Positions 1-8,800 of a DNA stretch of 64,000 nt are shown here, in pieces. Below the pieces are notes generated by a model. The model was not told where the DNA came from, did not search any database, and saw only the letters and a program-made list of their open reading frames with translations. Numbering within the stretch: position 1 is the stretch's first letter; each line of letters starts with the position of its first letter. Origin of the DNA: Bacteroidaceae bacterium (GTDB lineage: Bacteria; Bacteroidota; Bacteroidia; Bacteroidales; Bacteroidaceae); contig JAFQVS010000078.1 in assembly GCA_017407905.1 (NCBI GenBank), positions 1-64,000 on the forward strand, given 5' to 3'. The position numbers were made by a program, and so were the translations under genes.

Positions 1-22
1 CCGTCTTGATTGATTCAGAAAT

Positions 23-134
23 TCAGGCGATTGATAGCGTCGGGGATCCACCTCTTCCCATCCCGAACAGAGAAGTTAAGCCCGACAGCGCCGATGGTAC
101 TGCATTAAGTTGTGGGAGAGTAGGTCATCGCCAC
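23..134 (+). rRNA. rrf: 5S ribosomal RNA
   Basis: About 112 bases matching bacterial 5S rRNA. The conserved core runs through GGATCCACCTCTTCCCATCC (44-63), then GAACAGAGAAGTTAAGCCC (65-83) and GCCGATGGTACTGC (90-103). The 5' end (TCAGGCGATTGATAGCG) pairs with the 3' end (GGTCATCGCCAC), giving helix I, and the GGGAGAGTAGGT block is intact. It is the last gene of an rRNA operon whose 23S lies to the left of the window. Ends are estimated from the helix and could be off by a few bases. Confidence 0.95.
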
Positions 135-144
135 TTTTTTTACG

Positions 145-178
145 AAGAGCTTTAGTTATTACTAAGGCTCTTTTTTTG
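145..178 (+). terminator. Terminator of the rRNA operon
   Basis: The arms AAGAGCTTTAGT and ACTAAGGCTCTT pair over 12 bases with one G-T wobble and a 4-base loop, followed by a T run. It sits directly behind the 5S gene, as expected for a factor-independent terminator. Confidence 0.85.
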
Positions 179-215
179 TTTATGCGTGGTTGTTAATCCC
201 CCTCGTTCAGCTTGG

Positions 216-242
216 GCCGATGGTACTGCCGTTAAGGGCTCA
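216..242 (+). pseudogene. Partial degenerate 5S rRNA copy (first remnant)
   Basis: GCCGATGGTACTGC (216-229) repeats exactly the 14 bases found at 90-103 of the intact 5S gene. It is followed by CGTTAAG where the 5S has ATTAAG, and then the similarity stops. No 5' half or closing helix is present, so this cannot fold as 5S. It is best read as the remnant of a second 5S copy or of an unequal exchange within the rRNA tail. Confidence 0.6.
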
Positions 243-351
243 GTAGCAAAAAGGTGTGGTCGAGATTACTCTATTTATCACCCTCTCGGAATACTTATGC
301 GGCTATTCTCTCTTTCATTTTATACTTTGGGTCTTACTTTTTTTCGGAAAA

Positions 352-383
352 ACTGCCGTTAAGCCGCGGGGAGAGGGCTCATC
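352..383 (+). pseudogene. Partial degenerate 5S rRNA copy (second remnant)
   Basis: The sequence ACTGCCGTTAAG followed by CCGCGGGGAGAGGGCTCA lines up with the 5S segment ACTGCATTAAG...GGGAGAGTAGGTCA (99-127). It also shares ACTGCCGTTAAG and GGCTCA with the first remnant at 225-242. It covers only the distal 5S stem and lacks the 5' half. Bases 180-548 contain nothing else I can support; the open frame at 256-474 overlaps this remnant and is probably not a gene. Confidence 0.5.
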
Positions 384-557
384 TGTAAAGCTCCGTAGGG
401 CTAAGCAAAAAGTTTTAGGGTTGAAATTCAGCCTCTTTTACGGAAAAATGTACGACGTGTTTTTTTATTTTTAAAGAAGGTTTTTAGAAATTTAAGCAGC
501 TTTATAATATTCCTTGTTTTTTTGCGTTTATAAGCAGTAGGAATATCAGTGTGTTTT

Positions 558-1706
558 ATGCAGTGGTTCAAGAATTTTAATAATGTAAAATATCTGCTTA
601 TTGCGGTTGCTGCGGTTATTGCTGCTGCGTCGCTCTATGTGTCGCACTCGCTTACGTCCGACCTTAAAAAGGAGGAATTAAATAAAATGCAGGTGTGGGC
701 CGAGGCGATGCGCTCGCTCAATAGTGCCGATGAGAATACCGACCTTAATCTTGTGCTTGCCGTGCTCAGCGGCAATGATATTATCCCGGTGGTGGTGCTC
801 GATAGCAAGGGGGCAATAAACAATCATCGTAATATCGAGATTGCCGAGGGTGAGGATTCGCTTACTGTGCTTTTGCAGATGGTGGCCGAGATGCGTGCAG
901 GAGACCATATTATTCGCATTGATATGGACGGCGAGGATTATTTCGAGGTGTGCTACGACGATTCTCTGCTGTTGCAACGTCTATCGTATTATCCGTACGT
1001 GCAGCTGCTTGTGGTGCTTCTGTTCTTCCTTATCTGCCTTGTGGCGATTGTCAGCTCGAAGCGTGCCGAGCAGAATAAAGTGTGGGTGGGCCTCTCGAAG
1101 GAGACGGCGCATCAGCTGGGCACGCCAATATCGTCGCTTATGGCGTGGAGCGAGGTTCTGCGCGATAAATATCCCGACGAGGAGCTTCTGCGCGAGATGG
1201 GCAAGGATGTGAGCCGCTTGCAGACGGTGGCCGAGAGGTTCTCGAAGATAGGCTCGAAACCCGAGCCTACGTCCGAGGAACTGCTCGACCTGCTCGACCG
1301 TGTGGTCGATTATTTCCGTCGTCGCACGTCGAATAAGGTGCAGTTTGTGTGTAATTTTCCCAAGCGTCCGCTGCTTGTGCGTATGAACGCGCCGCTCATT
1401 GAGTGGGTGTTCGAGAATCTGTGCAAGAATGCCATTGATGCTATGGACGGCGTGGGGACAATAACTTTCACCGTTACGCAGGATGATAATTGTGCCTACA
1501 TTGAGGTTGCCGACACGGGTAAGGGCATTGCAAAGTCGTACTTTAAGACTGTGTTCGAGCCGGGATACACGACTAAAAAACGTGGCTGGGGACTGGGCCT
1601 TTCGCTTGCCAAGCGCATTATGGAGCAGTATCACCGCGGGCGTATCTTTGTAAAGTCGTCCGAGCAGGGAAAGGGAACCACTTTCCGCGTCGAGCTTAGG
1701 AAATAA
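558..1706 (+). CDS. Membrane sensor histidine kinase (orphan)
   Basis: A 382-residue two-component sensor kinase of the inner membrane. Numbered from the ATG at 558, one membrane segment is near residues 10-31 and a second near 147-167, bracketing a periplasmic sensor region of about 115 residues with no family I recognise. The phospho-acceptor H box is KETAHQLGTPISSL with His185. The N box ENLCKNAIDAMDG is near residue 287-299, the G1 box ADTGKG near 318-323, and the glycine-rich WGLGLSLAK near 344-352, so the ATPase looks intact. No response regulator lies beside it, so its partner is encoded elsewhere. A GTG at 549 in frame is possible, but the ATG is preferred. The sensed signal is unknown. 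Confidence 0.88.
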   Translation: MQWFKNFNNVKYLLIAVAAVIAAASLYVSHSLTSDLKKEELNKMQVWAEAMRSLNSADENTDLNLVLAVLSGNDIIPVVVLDSKGAINNHRNIEIAEGEDSLTVLLQMVAEMRAGDHIIRIDMDGEDYFEVCYDDSLLLQRLSYYPYVQLLVVLLFFLICLVAIVSSKRAEQNKVWVGLSKETAHQLGTPISSLMAWSEVLRDKYPDEELLREMGKDVSRLQTVAERFSKIGSKPEPTSEELLDLLDRVVDYFRRRTSNKVQFVCNFPKRPLLVRMNAPLIEWVFENLCKNAIDAMDGVGTITFTVTQDDNCAYIEVADTGKGIAKSYFKTVFEPGYTTKKRGWGLGLSLAKRIMEQYHRGRIFVKSSEQGKGTTFRVELRK

Positions 1707-1847
1707 TAGTGTCTCGTCGAGAGTATTTTTGCACTTCAGGGCCTTAATGGGGCGTCTGACGGGGCGCGATTCTCTGTTTTTAGCCAAAATTTACGCTTTC
1801 GAGTTAATATTTTGCTGTTTTAAGAGTGTGGAACGGAATTTTATTTG

Positions 1848-1855
1848 TATCTTTG
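1848..1855 (+). promoter_or_regulatory. -7 element upstream of DUF177/rpmF
   Basis: TATCTTTG matches the TAnnTTTG -7 element of the Bacteroidota primary sigma factor. It lies 80 bases before the ATG of the DUF177 gene; no clear TTG is seen at -33. Confidence 0.55.
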
Positions 1856-1935
1856 TGGGCAAATTCGGAAAATACTAAGGTTTTATACTGCTTTAGACAG
1901 ACTTATTATAAATTAAAGTGTTGATTATAGGAGCG

Positions 1936-2478
1936 ATGGGACGTTTTGATAAGTACAGAGTAGAGCTTAAAGGATTAAAAACCGATACTCTGAAAATGGA
2001 ATTTGACCTTGATAATGGCTTTTTTGCCGATATTGAGGGCGAGGAGTTTCAGCGGGGAACGGTGAAAGCGAGTGTGGTGTTGCATAAGAAACGCGACATT
2101 TTCGATTTTACGTTTGTCATTGAGGGAACAGTGATTGTGCCCTGCGACAGATGCCTCGACGACCTTGAGGTTGAGGTTGCAACCGAGGAGACACTGCGCG
2201 TGCGCTTGGGCGATAGCTTCGCCGACGATGGCGACGTGGTTGTAGTGCCCGAGGCCGATGGCGAGATAAATATCGCGTGGTATTTGTACGAGTTTATAGT
2301 GCTTGCTCTCCCGATGAAGCGTGTACACGCTCCGGGAAAGTGCAACCACGAGATGACGGGAAAATTAAAAAAACACGGGGCGGCAATTGCCGACGACGAG
2401 CCTTCGGACGACGACGAGGCAAACGAGCCAATAGACCCCCGTTGGGAAAGTTTGAAGAATATACAAATAGATAATTAA
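1936..2478 (+). CDS. DUF177 (YceD-like) protein
   Basis: A 180-residue member of the DUF177/YceD family, which in most bacteria is encoded immediately before ribosomal protein L32 and is linked to 23S rRNA and ribosome assembly. The family Cys pair is visible as PCDRC in the middle of the protein, and a later GKCNHEM segment is seen as well. The C-terminus is very acidic (DDEPSDDDEANEP). An in-frame GTG at 1918 would add six residues, but the ATG at 1936 starts the usual MGRFDKY N-terminus and is chosen. The rpmF gene follows after 12 bases, so the two are co-transcribed. Confidence 0.85.
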   Translation: MGRFDKYRVELKGLKTDTLKMEFDLDNGFFADIEGEEFQRGTVKASVVLHKKRDIFDFTFVIEGTVIVPCDRCLDDLEVEVATEETLRVRLGDSFADDGDVVVVPEADGEINIAWYLYEFIVLALPMKRVHAPGKCNHEMTGKLKKHGAAIADDEPSDDDEANEPIDPRWESLKNIQIDN

Positions 2479-2490
2479 AAAGTTAGAAAA

Positions 2491-2676
2491 ATGGCACATC
2501 CTAAAAGAAGACAGTCAAAGACAAGAACTGCCAAGAGAAGAACTCACGATAAGGCAGTAGCTCCTACATTGGCAATTTGCCCCAACTGCGGCGAGTGGCA
2601 CGTATATCACACCGTATGTGGTGCGTGCGGTTATTACAGAGGCAAGCTCGCTATCGAGAAAGAGGCAGCAGTCTGA
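2491..2676 (+). CDS. rpmF: 50S ribosomal protein L32
   Basis: A 61-residue protein with the family N-terminus MAHPKRRQSKTRTAKRR and a zinc-ribbon of the form CPNCGEW...CGACGYY, four cysteines. The basic N-terminal tail contacts 23S rRNA. It follows the DUF177 gene after 12 bases. In the Bacteroidales gene order I know, fabH comes next; here there is only a 114-base gap with a hairpin before era. Confidence 0.97.
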   Translation: MAHPKRRQSKTRTAKRRTHDKAVAPTLAICPNCGEWHVYHTVCGACGYYRGKLAIEKEAAV

Positions 2677-2733
2677 AATAACACAGAGTAGGAGAGGCTG
2701 CGTCAATGGCGACAGCCGGTAAATTACGTAACA

Positions 2734-2772
2734 AAGGACGCACCCGCCCATAGTGGTTGTGCGTCCTTATTT
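2734..2772 (+). terminator. Terminator-like hairpin after rpmF
   Basis: AAGGACGCAC (2734-2743) pairs perfectly with GTGCGTCCTT (2759-2768), loop of 15 bases, followed by ATTTATT. It would separate rpmF from era, or act as a partial terminator. Confidence 0.7.
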
Positions 2773-2790
2773 ATTAAAAAAGAACAATTT

Positions 2791-3675
2791 ATGCACAAGG
2801 CAGGCTTTGTAAATATAGTGGGTAATCCCAACGTGGGAAAATCGACACTGATGAATTTGTTGGTGGGCGAGCGAATATCCATAGCCACATTCAAGGCGCA
2901 GACAACGCGCCACCGTATTATGGGAATATTGAACACCGACGAGGCGCAGATTGTCTTTTCGGACACCCCCGGAGTGCTGAAGCCCAACTATAAACTGCAA
3001 GAGGCAATGCTGCGCTTCTCGCGCTCGGCGCTGCGCGATGCCGACGTACTGCTGTACGTTACCGATATGGTCGAGAGCCCCGAGAAGAACAGCGATTTTA
3101 TCGACGAGGTGCGCAAATTAGAGGTTCCCATCCTTGTGCTCATAAATAAAATTGACCTGAGCAATCAGGCCGAGCTTATAAAAAAGGTCGAGCAGTGGCA
3201 CGAGATTATCCCCGAGGCCGAAATTCTGCCAATATCGGCGTTGGCAAAATTCAACGTCGATGCGGTGATGCGTCGCATAATGGAGCTTCTGCCCGAGTCG
3301 CCTCCCTATTTCGAGAAGGATGCACTCACCGACAAGCCTGCGCGTTTCTTTGTAACCGAGATTATCCGCGAGAAAATCCTTCTGCACTACGACAAGGAGA
3401 TTCCTTACGTGTGCGAGGCGGCCGTGGAGCATTTCAAAGAGAAGGACGGCAGCATATACATCAAGGCGCTGATATTCGTCGAGCGCGACTCGCAAAAGGG
3501 AATAATCATCGGACACGAGGGAGCGGCTCTGAAGCGTGTGGCCACGGATGCCCGCCGCGAGCTTGAGAAATTTTTCGGAAAGAGAATATTCCTTGAGATA
3601 TACGTAAAGGTCGATAAAGATTGGCGCAACAGCGACAAGCAACTGCGCAGATTCGGATACGACCAAAAAGATTGA
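2791..3675 (+). CDS. era: GTPase Era
   Basis: A 294-residue GTPase that binds the 3' end of 16S rRNA and acts in late 30S assembly. The P-loop GNPNVGKS is at residues 11-18, the switch II DTPG at 58-61 and the base-recognition NKID at 119-122. The C-terminal KH domain (about 200-285) includes the segment [17 protein letters not shown]. Length is normal for the family. It starts at the ATG at 2791; der follows after 29 bases, so the two ribosome-assembly GTPases form a transcription unit. Confidence 0.97.
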   Translation: MHKAGFVNIVGNPNVGKSTLMNLLVGERISIATFKAQTTRHRIMGILNTDEAQIVFSDTPGVLKPNYKLQEAMLRFSRSALRDADVLLYVTDMVESPEKNSDFIDEVRKLEVPILVLINKIDLSNQAELIKKVEQWHEIIPEAEILPISALAKFNVDAVMRRIMELLPESPPYFEKDALTDKPARFFVTEIIREKILLHYDKEIPYVCEAAVEHFKEKDGSIYIKALIFVERDSQKGIIIGHEGAALKRVATDARRELEKFFGKRIFLEIYVKVDKDWRNSDKQLRRFGYDQKD

Positions 3676-3704
3676 TAAGAAAACAGAACCACTTTTGTGT
3701 AACG

Positions 3705-5018
3705 ATGGGAAATTTAGTAGCAATAGTTGGTCGGCCCAACGTGGGAAAATCGACCCTTTTCAACCGCCTCACCGAGACGCGTCAGGCGATAATATCAGAC
3801 GAGGCAGGCACCACCCGCGACCGTCAGTATGGACGTTGTCAATGGTGCGGTAAGGAATTTTCACTTGTCGATACGGGTGGATGGGTGGTAAACTCGGACG
3901 ACGTATTCGAGGAGGCCATACGCGAGCAGGTAACGCTGGCGATGGACGAGGCTGACGTTATTCTGTTTGTCGTTGATACGATGAACGGACTAACCGACCT
4001 TGACGATGAGATGGCCTCGATGCTGCGTCGCTCGAAAAAGCCTGTGCTTGTGGTTGCCAACAAGGTTGACACGTACGAGATGCAGTATAACGCCGCCGAA
4101 TTTTACTCGTTGGGCCTGGGCGATATGTACTGTATATCGGCGGCCAACGGTAGCGGCACGGGCGACCTTCTGGACGTGATTGTGTCTAAATTTACAAAGG
4201 ATGCCGAGGAAGCACCCGAGGATGATATTCCCCGCTTTGCGGTTGTGGGGCGTCCCAACGCCGGAAAAAGCTCCATTATCAACGTCTTTTTGGGCGAGGA
4301 GCGTAATATCGTAACAAATATTGCGGGAACGACGCGCGACTCCATCCTCACGCGTTACACAAAATTTGGATTCGACTTTTATCTTGTCGATACGGCCGGA
4401 ATACGCAAAAAAAGCAAGGTGAGCGAGGATATTGAGTACTACTCGGTGCTGCGCTCGATACGCGCAATTGAGAACAGCGACGTTTGCATACTGATGATTG
4501 ACGCCACGCGCGGCATTGAGTCGCAAGACCTTAACATCTTCTCAATTGTTCAGCGCAACCAAAAGGGCCTTGTTGTGGTGGTGAATAAGTGGGACCTTGT
4601 CGAGGATAAGAGCGAGAAGGTGATGAAATTTTTCGAGAATGCCATTCGCGAGCGTGTGGCTCCCTTTGTCGATTTTCCCATCATCTTCACCTCGGCGGTA
4701 ACAAAGCAGCGTGTGTTTAAAGTGCTTGAGATGGCAAAAGAGGTCTATCTTAACTCAAAAACAAAAATCTCGACCGCGAAATTCAACGAGGAGATGCTGC
4801 CGCTCATCGAGGCCTATCCGCCCCCCTCGATTAAGGGTAAATATATAAAGATAAAATACTGTATGCAGTTGCCCGAGAAGCGCGTGCCGACGTTCCTTTT
4901 CTTTGCCAATCTGCCGCAGTATGTGCGCGAGCCTTACAAGCGCTTCCTTGAGAATAAAATCCGCGAGAAATGGAACTTCTCGGGCATACCAATAAATATT
5001 TTTATTCGTCAGAAATAG
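3705..5018 (+). CDS. der: GTPase Der (EngA)
   Basis: A 437-residue GTPase with two G domains in tandem, needed for 50S subunit assembly. The first P-loop GRPNVGKS is at residues 9-16 and the second GRPNAGKS at 182-189; both domains have DTGG/DTAG and NKxD motifs. A C-terminal KH-like domain ends the protein. An upstream in-frame extension is open back to 3621 but would overlap era by over 50 bases, so the ATG at 3705, which begins [12 protein letters not shown], is chosen. A very strong hairpin follows the stop codon. Confidence 0.97.
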   Translation: MGNLVAIVGRPNVGKSTLFNRLTETRQAIISDEAGTTRDRQYGRCQWCGKEFSLVDTGGWVVNSDDVFEEAIREQVTLAMDEADVILFVVDTMNGLTDLDDEMASMLRRSKKPVLVVANKVDTYEMQYNAAEFYSLGLGDMYCISAANGSGTGDLLDVIVSKFTKDAEEAPEDDIPRFAVVGRPNAGKSSIINVFLGEERNIVTNIAGTTRDSILTRYTKFGFDFYLVDTAGIRKKSKVSEDIEYYSVLRSIRAIENSDVCILMIDATRGIESQDLNIFSIVQRNQKGLVVVVNKWDLVEDKSEKVMKFFENAIRERVAPFVDFPIIFTSAVTKQRVFKVLEMAKEVYLNSKTKISTAKFNEEMLPLIEAYPPPSIKGKYIKIKYCMQLPEKRVPTFLFFANLPQYVREPYKRFLENKIREKWNFSGIPINIFIRQK

Positions 5019-5041
5019 GCGTAGCTTTAGCGCAGCCAATT

Positions 5042-5097
5042 TTAAAGTGAGCCCCAAAGTTTAGATAAAAAACTTTGGGGCTCACTTTAATCTTTTT
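5042..5097 (+). terminator. Strong, probably bidirectional terminator after der
   Basis: A perfect 21-base-pair stem (5042-5062 with 5070-5090) around the 7-base loop AGATAAA, followed by TCTTTTTT. The stem core is GTGAGCCCCAAAGTTT. Runs of A before and T after make it usable on either strand. Confidence 0.92.
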
Positions 5098-5209
5098 TAA
5101 TCTTTTCATAATTATTCGTAGGCACGAAAAGTAAGAAGAATAAAATAGCAACGGGACAAGAATTTTTTTAAAAAACCTTCTCAGCATTTTTATCGGCAGT
5201 TCTTTATTG

Positions 5210-5680
5210 TTTAGTTTAATCTTTCTTGTGCTTTTTGTGCTCAAAAAGCACCAAAAAAGCTCGGCACGGAAAAACCTGTTGCAGGCCGCCTTTTGCTCGC
5301 GCCGCCGGTGGGGGCGTCGCTCGGTCGGCGGCGTGCTTGTTGCAGACGGCTTTTCGCCGAAGGCATCGGGGACAAAAGAACTCGCTTTTGAGGTTATTAA
5401 CAGCCTCGCGGCCTTGCATCGCTCGGACAACTTTTGTCCTCTGCCCGCTGCCTCGGCGGCCGCTGCTGCGGTTTTTCATTGTGCCGTTTTTTATGAGATT
5501 TCCTTTGCTGCGGATTGTTCGTAGGTGTTGTTCATTGATGCGCACGAAGAGAAGAAATAACCGCTTCTCGGTACTATTCTCGGCCTTTTTCGGGCAATTA
5601 AAGATAGCTCTTCCGCGGCAACGCTCTTTTATCTTACGCGCGAGCAATTTTTCGCGCCGAGGGATTATTAAGTTAACGTA
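5210..5680. repeat. GC-rich, palindrome-containing intergenic segment (candidate repeat element)
   Basis: Within the 840-base gap between der and the BspA-like gene, this segment is much richer in GC than the AT-rich DNA on both sides. It contains several inverted repeats: GGACAAAAG (5370-5378) with CTTTTGTCC (5431-5439), CGCCGCCG (5300-5307) with CGGCGGCG (5326-5333), and GTGCTTTTTGTGC next to GCACAAAAA-like sequence near 5225-5255. Open frames occur on both strands but have no start context or recognisable protein. The flanks at 5112-5140 and 5518-5560 share TTCGTAGG and GCACGAAnAG. I read it as a non-coding repeated element, not a gene. Bases 5098-5209 and 5681-5858 hold nothing beyond a weak -7-like TAATATTG at 5770-5777. 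Confidence 0.45.
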
Positions 5681-5858
5681 ATGTGCCGTTTTTTATTAAA
5701 AAACATTAAAATTGTGCTATTGGCTTTAAAAAAACTAACATGATCGACCGTTTTTTTTAACTTTTTATCTAATATTGTGCAAAGAAACGGATAGTAAACA
5801 ATGATGTTTCTTTACATCTCAAGCGGTTTTTTGATTTTTCAACTAAACAACAAATACA

Positions 5859-8800
5859 ATGAGAAAATTATTAGCATTATTATTTGCGCTTTTTGCACTA
5901 ACCTGTGTGCAGGCGCAAGAGGTGTCGGAGAGTGAAAATAAGTGTGGCGACAATCTTACTTGGTCGTACGATGAGGCCACGAGAGTGCTTACAATTGCAG
6001 GCGATGGGGCAATGTACGATTATCCTTCTAGTTTCGATACACCTTGGTCTGATGTTAGAACTAAAATTAAGGTTGTTAAATTTACCGGTAGCCCCACGAG
6101 GATTGGTAAGAATACGTTTTATAGTTGCTACGACCTTACAAACATCGAAATTCCGTCGAGTGTAAAGAGCATCGGTGATGGTGCGTTCAAAGGTTGCAAC
6201 CTTACAAGCATAACGATTCCCGCGAGTGTAGATAGCATTGGTGTTGAAGCTTTTTATAGCTGCCGTTATATAGAGAGTGTTAATATTGCCGAGGGTGTAA
6301 AGAGTATCGGTGATGGTGCGTTCAAGTATTGCTCGGGCTTTACAAGCATAACGATTCCCGCGAGTGTAACAAGTTTCGGCGCAGGTGTATTTGAAAATTG
6401 CACTCTTCTTGAGAGCGTTAGTTTTGCTGAGGGTGCAACAATTATCGGTGAGGATGCGTTCAGTGGTTGCTCGGCCCTTACAAATGTCGAAATTCCGTCG
6501 AGTGTAAAGAGCATCGGAGGCTCTGCGTTCAACTATTGCAAGGCCCTTACAAATATCGAAATTCCGTCGAGTGTAAAGAGCATCGGCAATTATGCGTTCT
6601 ATTATTGCACAGCCCTTACAAATGTCGAAATTTCCGAGGGTGTCGAGAGCATCGGCAACAATGCGTTCTTTAATTGCACGGGCCTTACAAGCATCAAAAT
6701 TCCCGCGAGTGTCGATAGCATCGGCGAATATGCGTTCTATGCTTGCTCGGGCTTTACAAGCATCGAAATTTCCGAGGGTGTAACAAGTATCGGTCATGCT
6801 GCGTTCTATGGTTGCACGGGCCTTACAAGCATCACAATTCCCGCGAGTGTAACAAATGTTGGAAGAAATGTATTCGGCAATTGCAGCGGCCTTACAGATA
6901 TTTACCCATCGGCAATCATTGGCAATGATATGTTCAATAGTTGCACGGGCCTTAAGAATATCAAAATTCCCGCGAGTGTCGATAGCATCGGCAATAGTGC
7001 GTTCGGCTATTGCACGGGTCTTGAAAGCGTCGAGATTTCCGAGGGTGTAACGAGTATTGGTAGTGGTGTGTTCATCGGTTGCAGTGCCCTTGCAAGCATT
7101 GTCGTTGATGAGGAAAATACAGTATATGATAGCCGCGACAATTGCAACGCAATAATCGAGACTGCCACAAATGCTCTTGTTGTGGGTTGCAACGCTACAA
7201 CAATCCCCGCGAGTGTCGAGAGCATCGGCGACAATGCATTCAGCTATTGCAAAGGCCTTACAAGCATCGAAATTCCCGAGGGTTCAACGAGCATCGGCGA
7301 CTATGCGTTCTCTAATTGCACAGGCCTTATAAGCATAAAGATTCCCGCGAGTGTCGAGAGCATCGGCAACTATGCGCTCTATGGTTGCTCGGGCCTTACA
7401 AGCATCGAAATTCCGTCGAGTGTAAAGAGCATCGGCGGTAGTGCGTTCTCGCGTTGCACAGGCCTTACAAGCATCGAATTTCCCGAGAGTTTAGAGATCA
7501 TCGGCGGTAGTGCGTTCTTGGGTTGCACGGGCCTTACAAGCATAAAGATTCCCGCGAGTGTCGATAGCATCGGTCAGGAAGCGTTCATTGAATGCACTGC
7601 CATCGAAAGCATTGTCGTCGATGAGGAAAATAAGGTATATGACAGTCGCGACAATTGCAACGCAATAATCGAGACAGCCACAAATAATCTTATCAAGGGT
7701 TGTAACGCTACAATAATCCCCAAGAGTATAAAAAGTATCGGCCAAAGTGCGCTGAGAGATTGCTCGGGCCTTACGAGTGTCGAGATTCCCGAGGGTGTAA
7801 CAAGTATCGGTGATGCTGCGTTCTATGGTTGCTCGGGCCTTACAAGCATAAAGATTCCCGGGAGTGTAACAACTATCGGTGTCTCTGCATTTATTGATTG
7901 CTCGGGCCTTACGAGCGTCGAAATATCGGAGGGAGTAAAAAACCTTAGTACGAATATGTTCGGTTATTGTTGGAACCTTGCAAGCATAGAATTGCCCGAG
8001 GGGCTGACAACCATTGAACGATATGCGTTCCGGGATTGCAGTAGCCTTACAAGCATTAACATTCCCGCGAGTGTCGATAGCATCGGTCAAAGTGCGTTCT
8101 ATGGTTGCAGTGGCTTGAAGAGCATTGCATCATTCATCCCTGCCGATAAGTTGTTTTACCTCAACAGAAGTATCTTCAATCACACTAACTATTATAACAA
8201 TTGCACTCTTTTTGTCCCCTCCGGTTCAAGAGAGACGTATGCTACCGCAGGATATTGGAGTAAATTTAAAAATATTATCGAGTTTGAAGGGCAGTGTGGC
8301 GATAATATCTTTTGGTCGTTTGACGAGGCTGACGGTGCGCTCACAATCGGGGGCGTGGGAGCAATGAATGATTATTCGCCCTCGTCTCGTGCACCGTGGT
8401 ACGATAGCCGTGAAAAGATTAAGACGGTTAAAATCTTGTCGGATGTAACAAGCATCGGCGCAAATGCGCTGAGTGGTTGCACCGCCGTTACGAGTATTGT
8501 CTCCTATATCGCAGCCGATGAGTTGACTGTTCCCGGCAGCACTATTTTCGAGGATATTTCAAAAGAGAATTGCTCTGTTTATGTGCCAAAGGGTTCGAAG
8601 AGTAAATATGCCTCAACCGAGCAGTGGAAAGATTTTTCAAATATCATAGAATTTGATGGGCAGTGTGGCGATAATCTCTATTGGGCGTTAGACGAGACGA
8701 CAGGCACGCTCAGTATATATGGCGAGGGTGCAATGTACGATTATGATTCTTATGACTCAAATGCGCCGTGGTTCGATAGCCGCAAAAATATTAAAGCAAT

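Noticed and set aside
256..474. 72-residue open frame after the 5S gene
   Set aside because: It overlaps the second 5S remnant, has no promoter or conserved features, and its composition is odd (FLLFFG, KRRAKQ).
981..1787. 268-residue minus-strand frame opposite the histidine kinase
   Set aside because: A shadow of the kinase gene; no recognisable domain, and codon bias follows the plus strand.
2706..2753. 15-codon frame (MATAGKLRNKGRTRP) running into the hairpin after rpmF, as a leader peptide
   Set aside because: No run of regulatory codons and no alternative antiterminator fold that I could see; more likely chance.
5207..5681. Open frames on both strands in the GC-rich intergenic segment
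   Set aside because: They overlap each other, lack start context and recognisable domains, and follow from the GC richness and palindromes of the segment.
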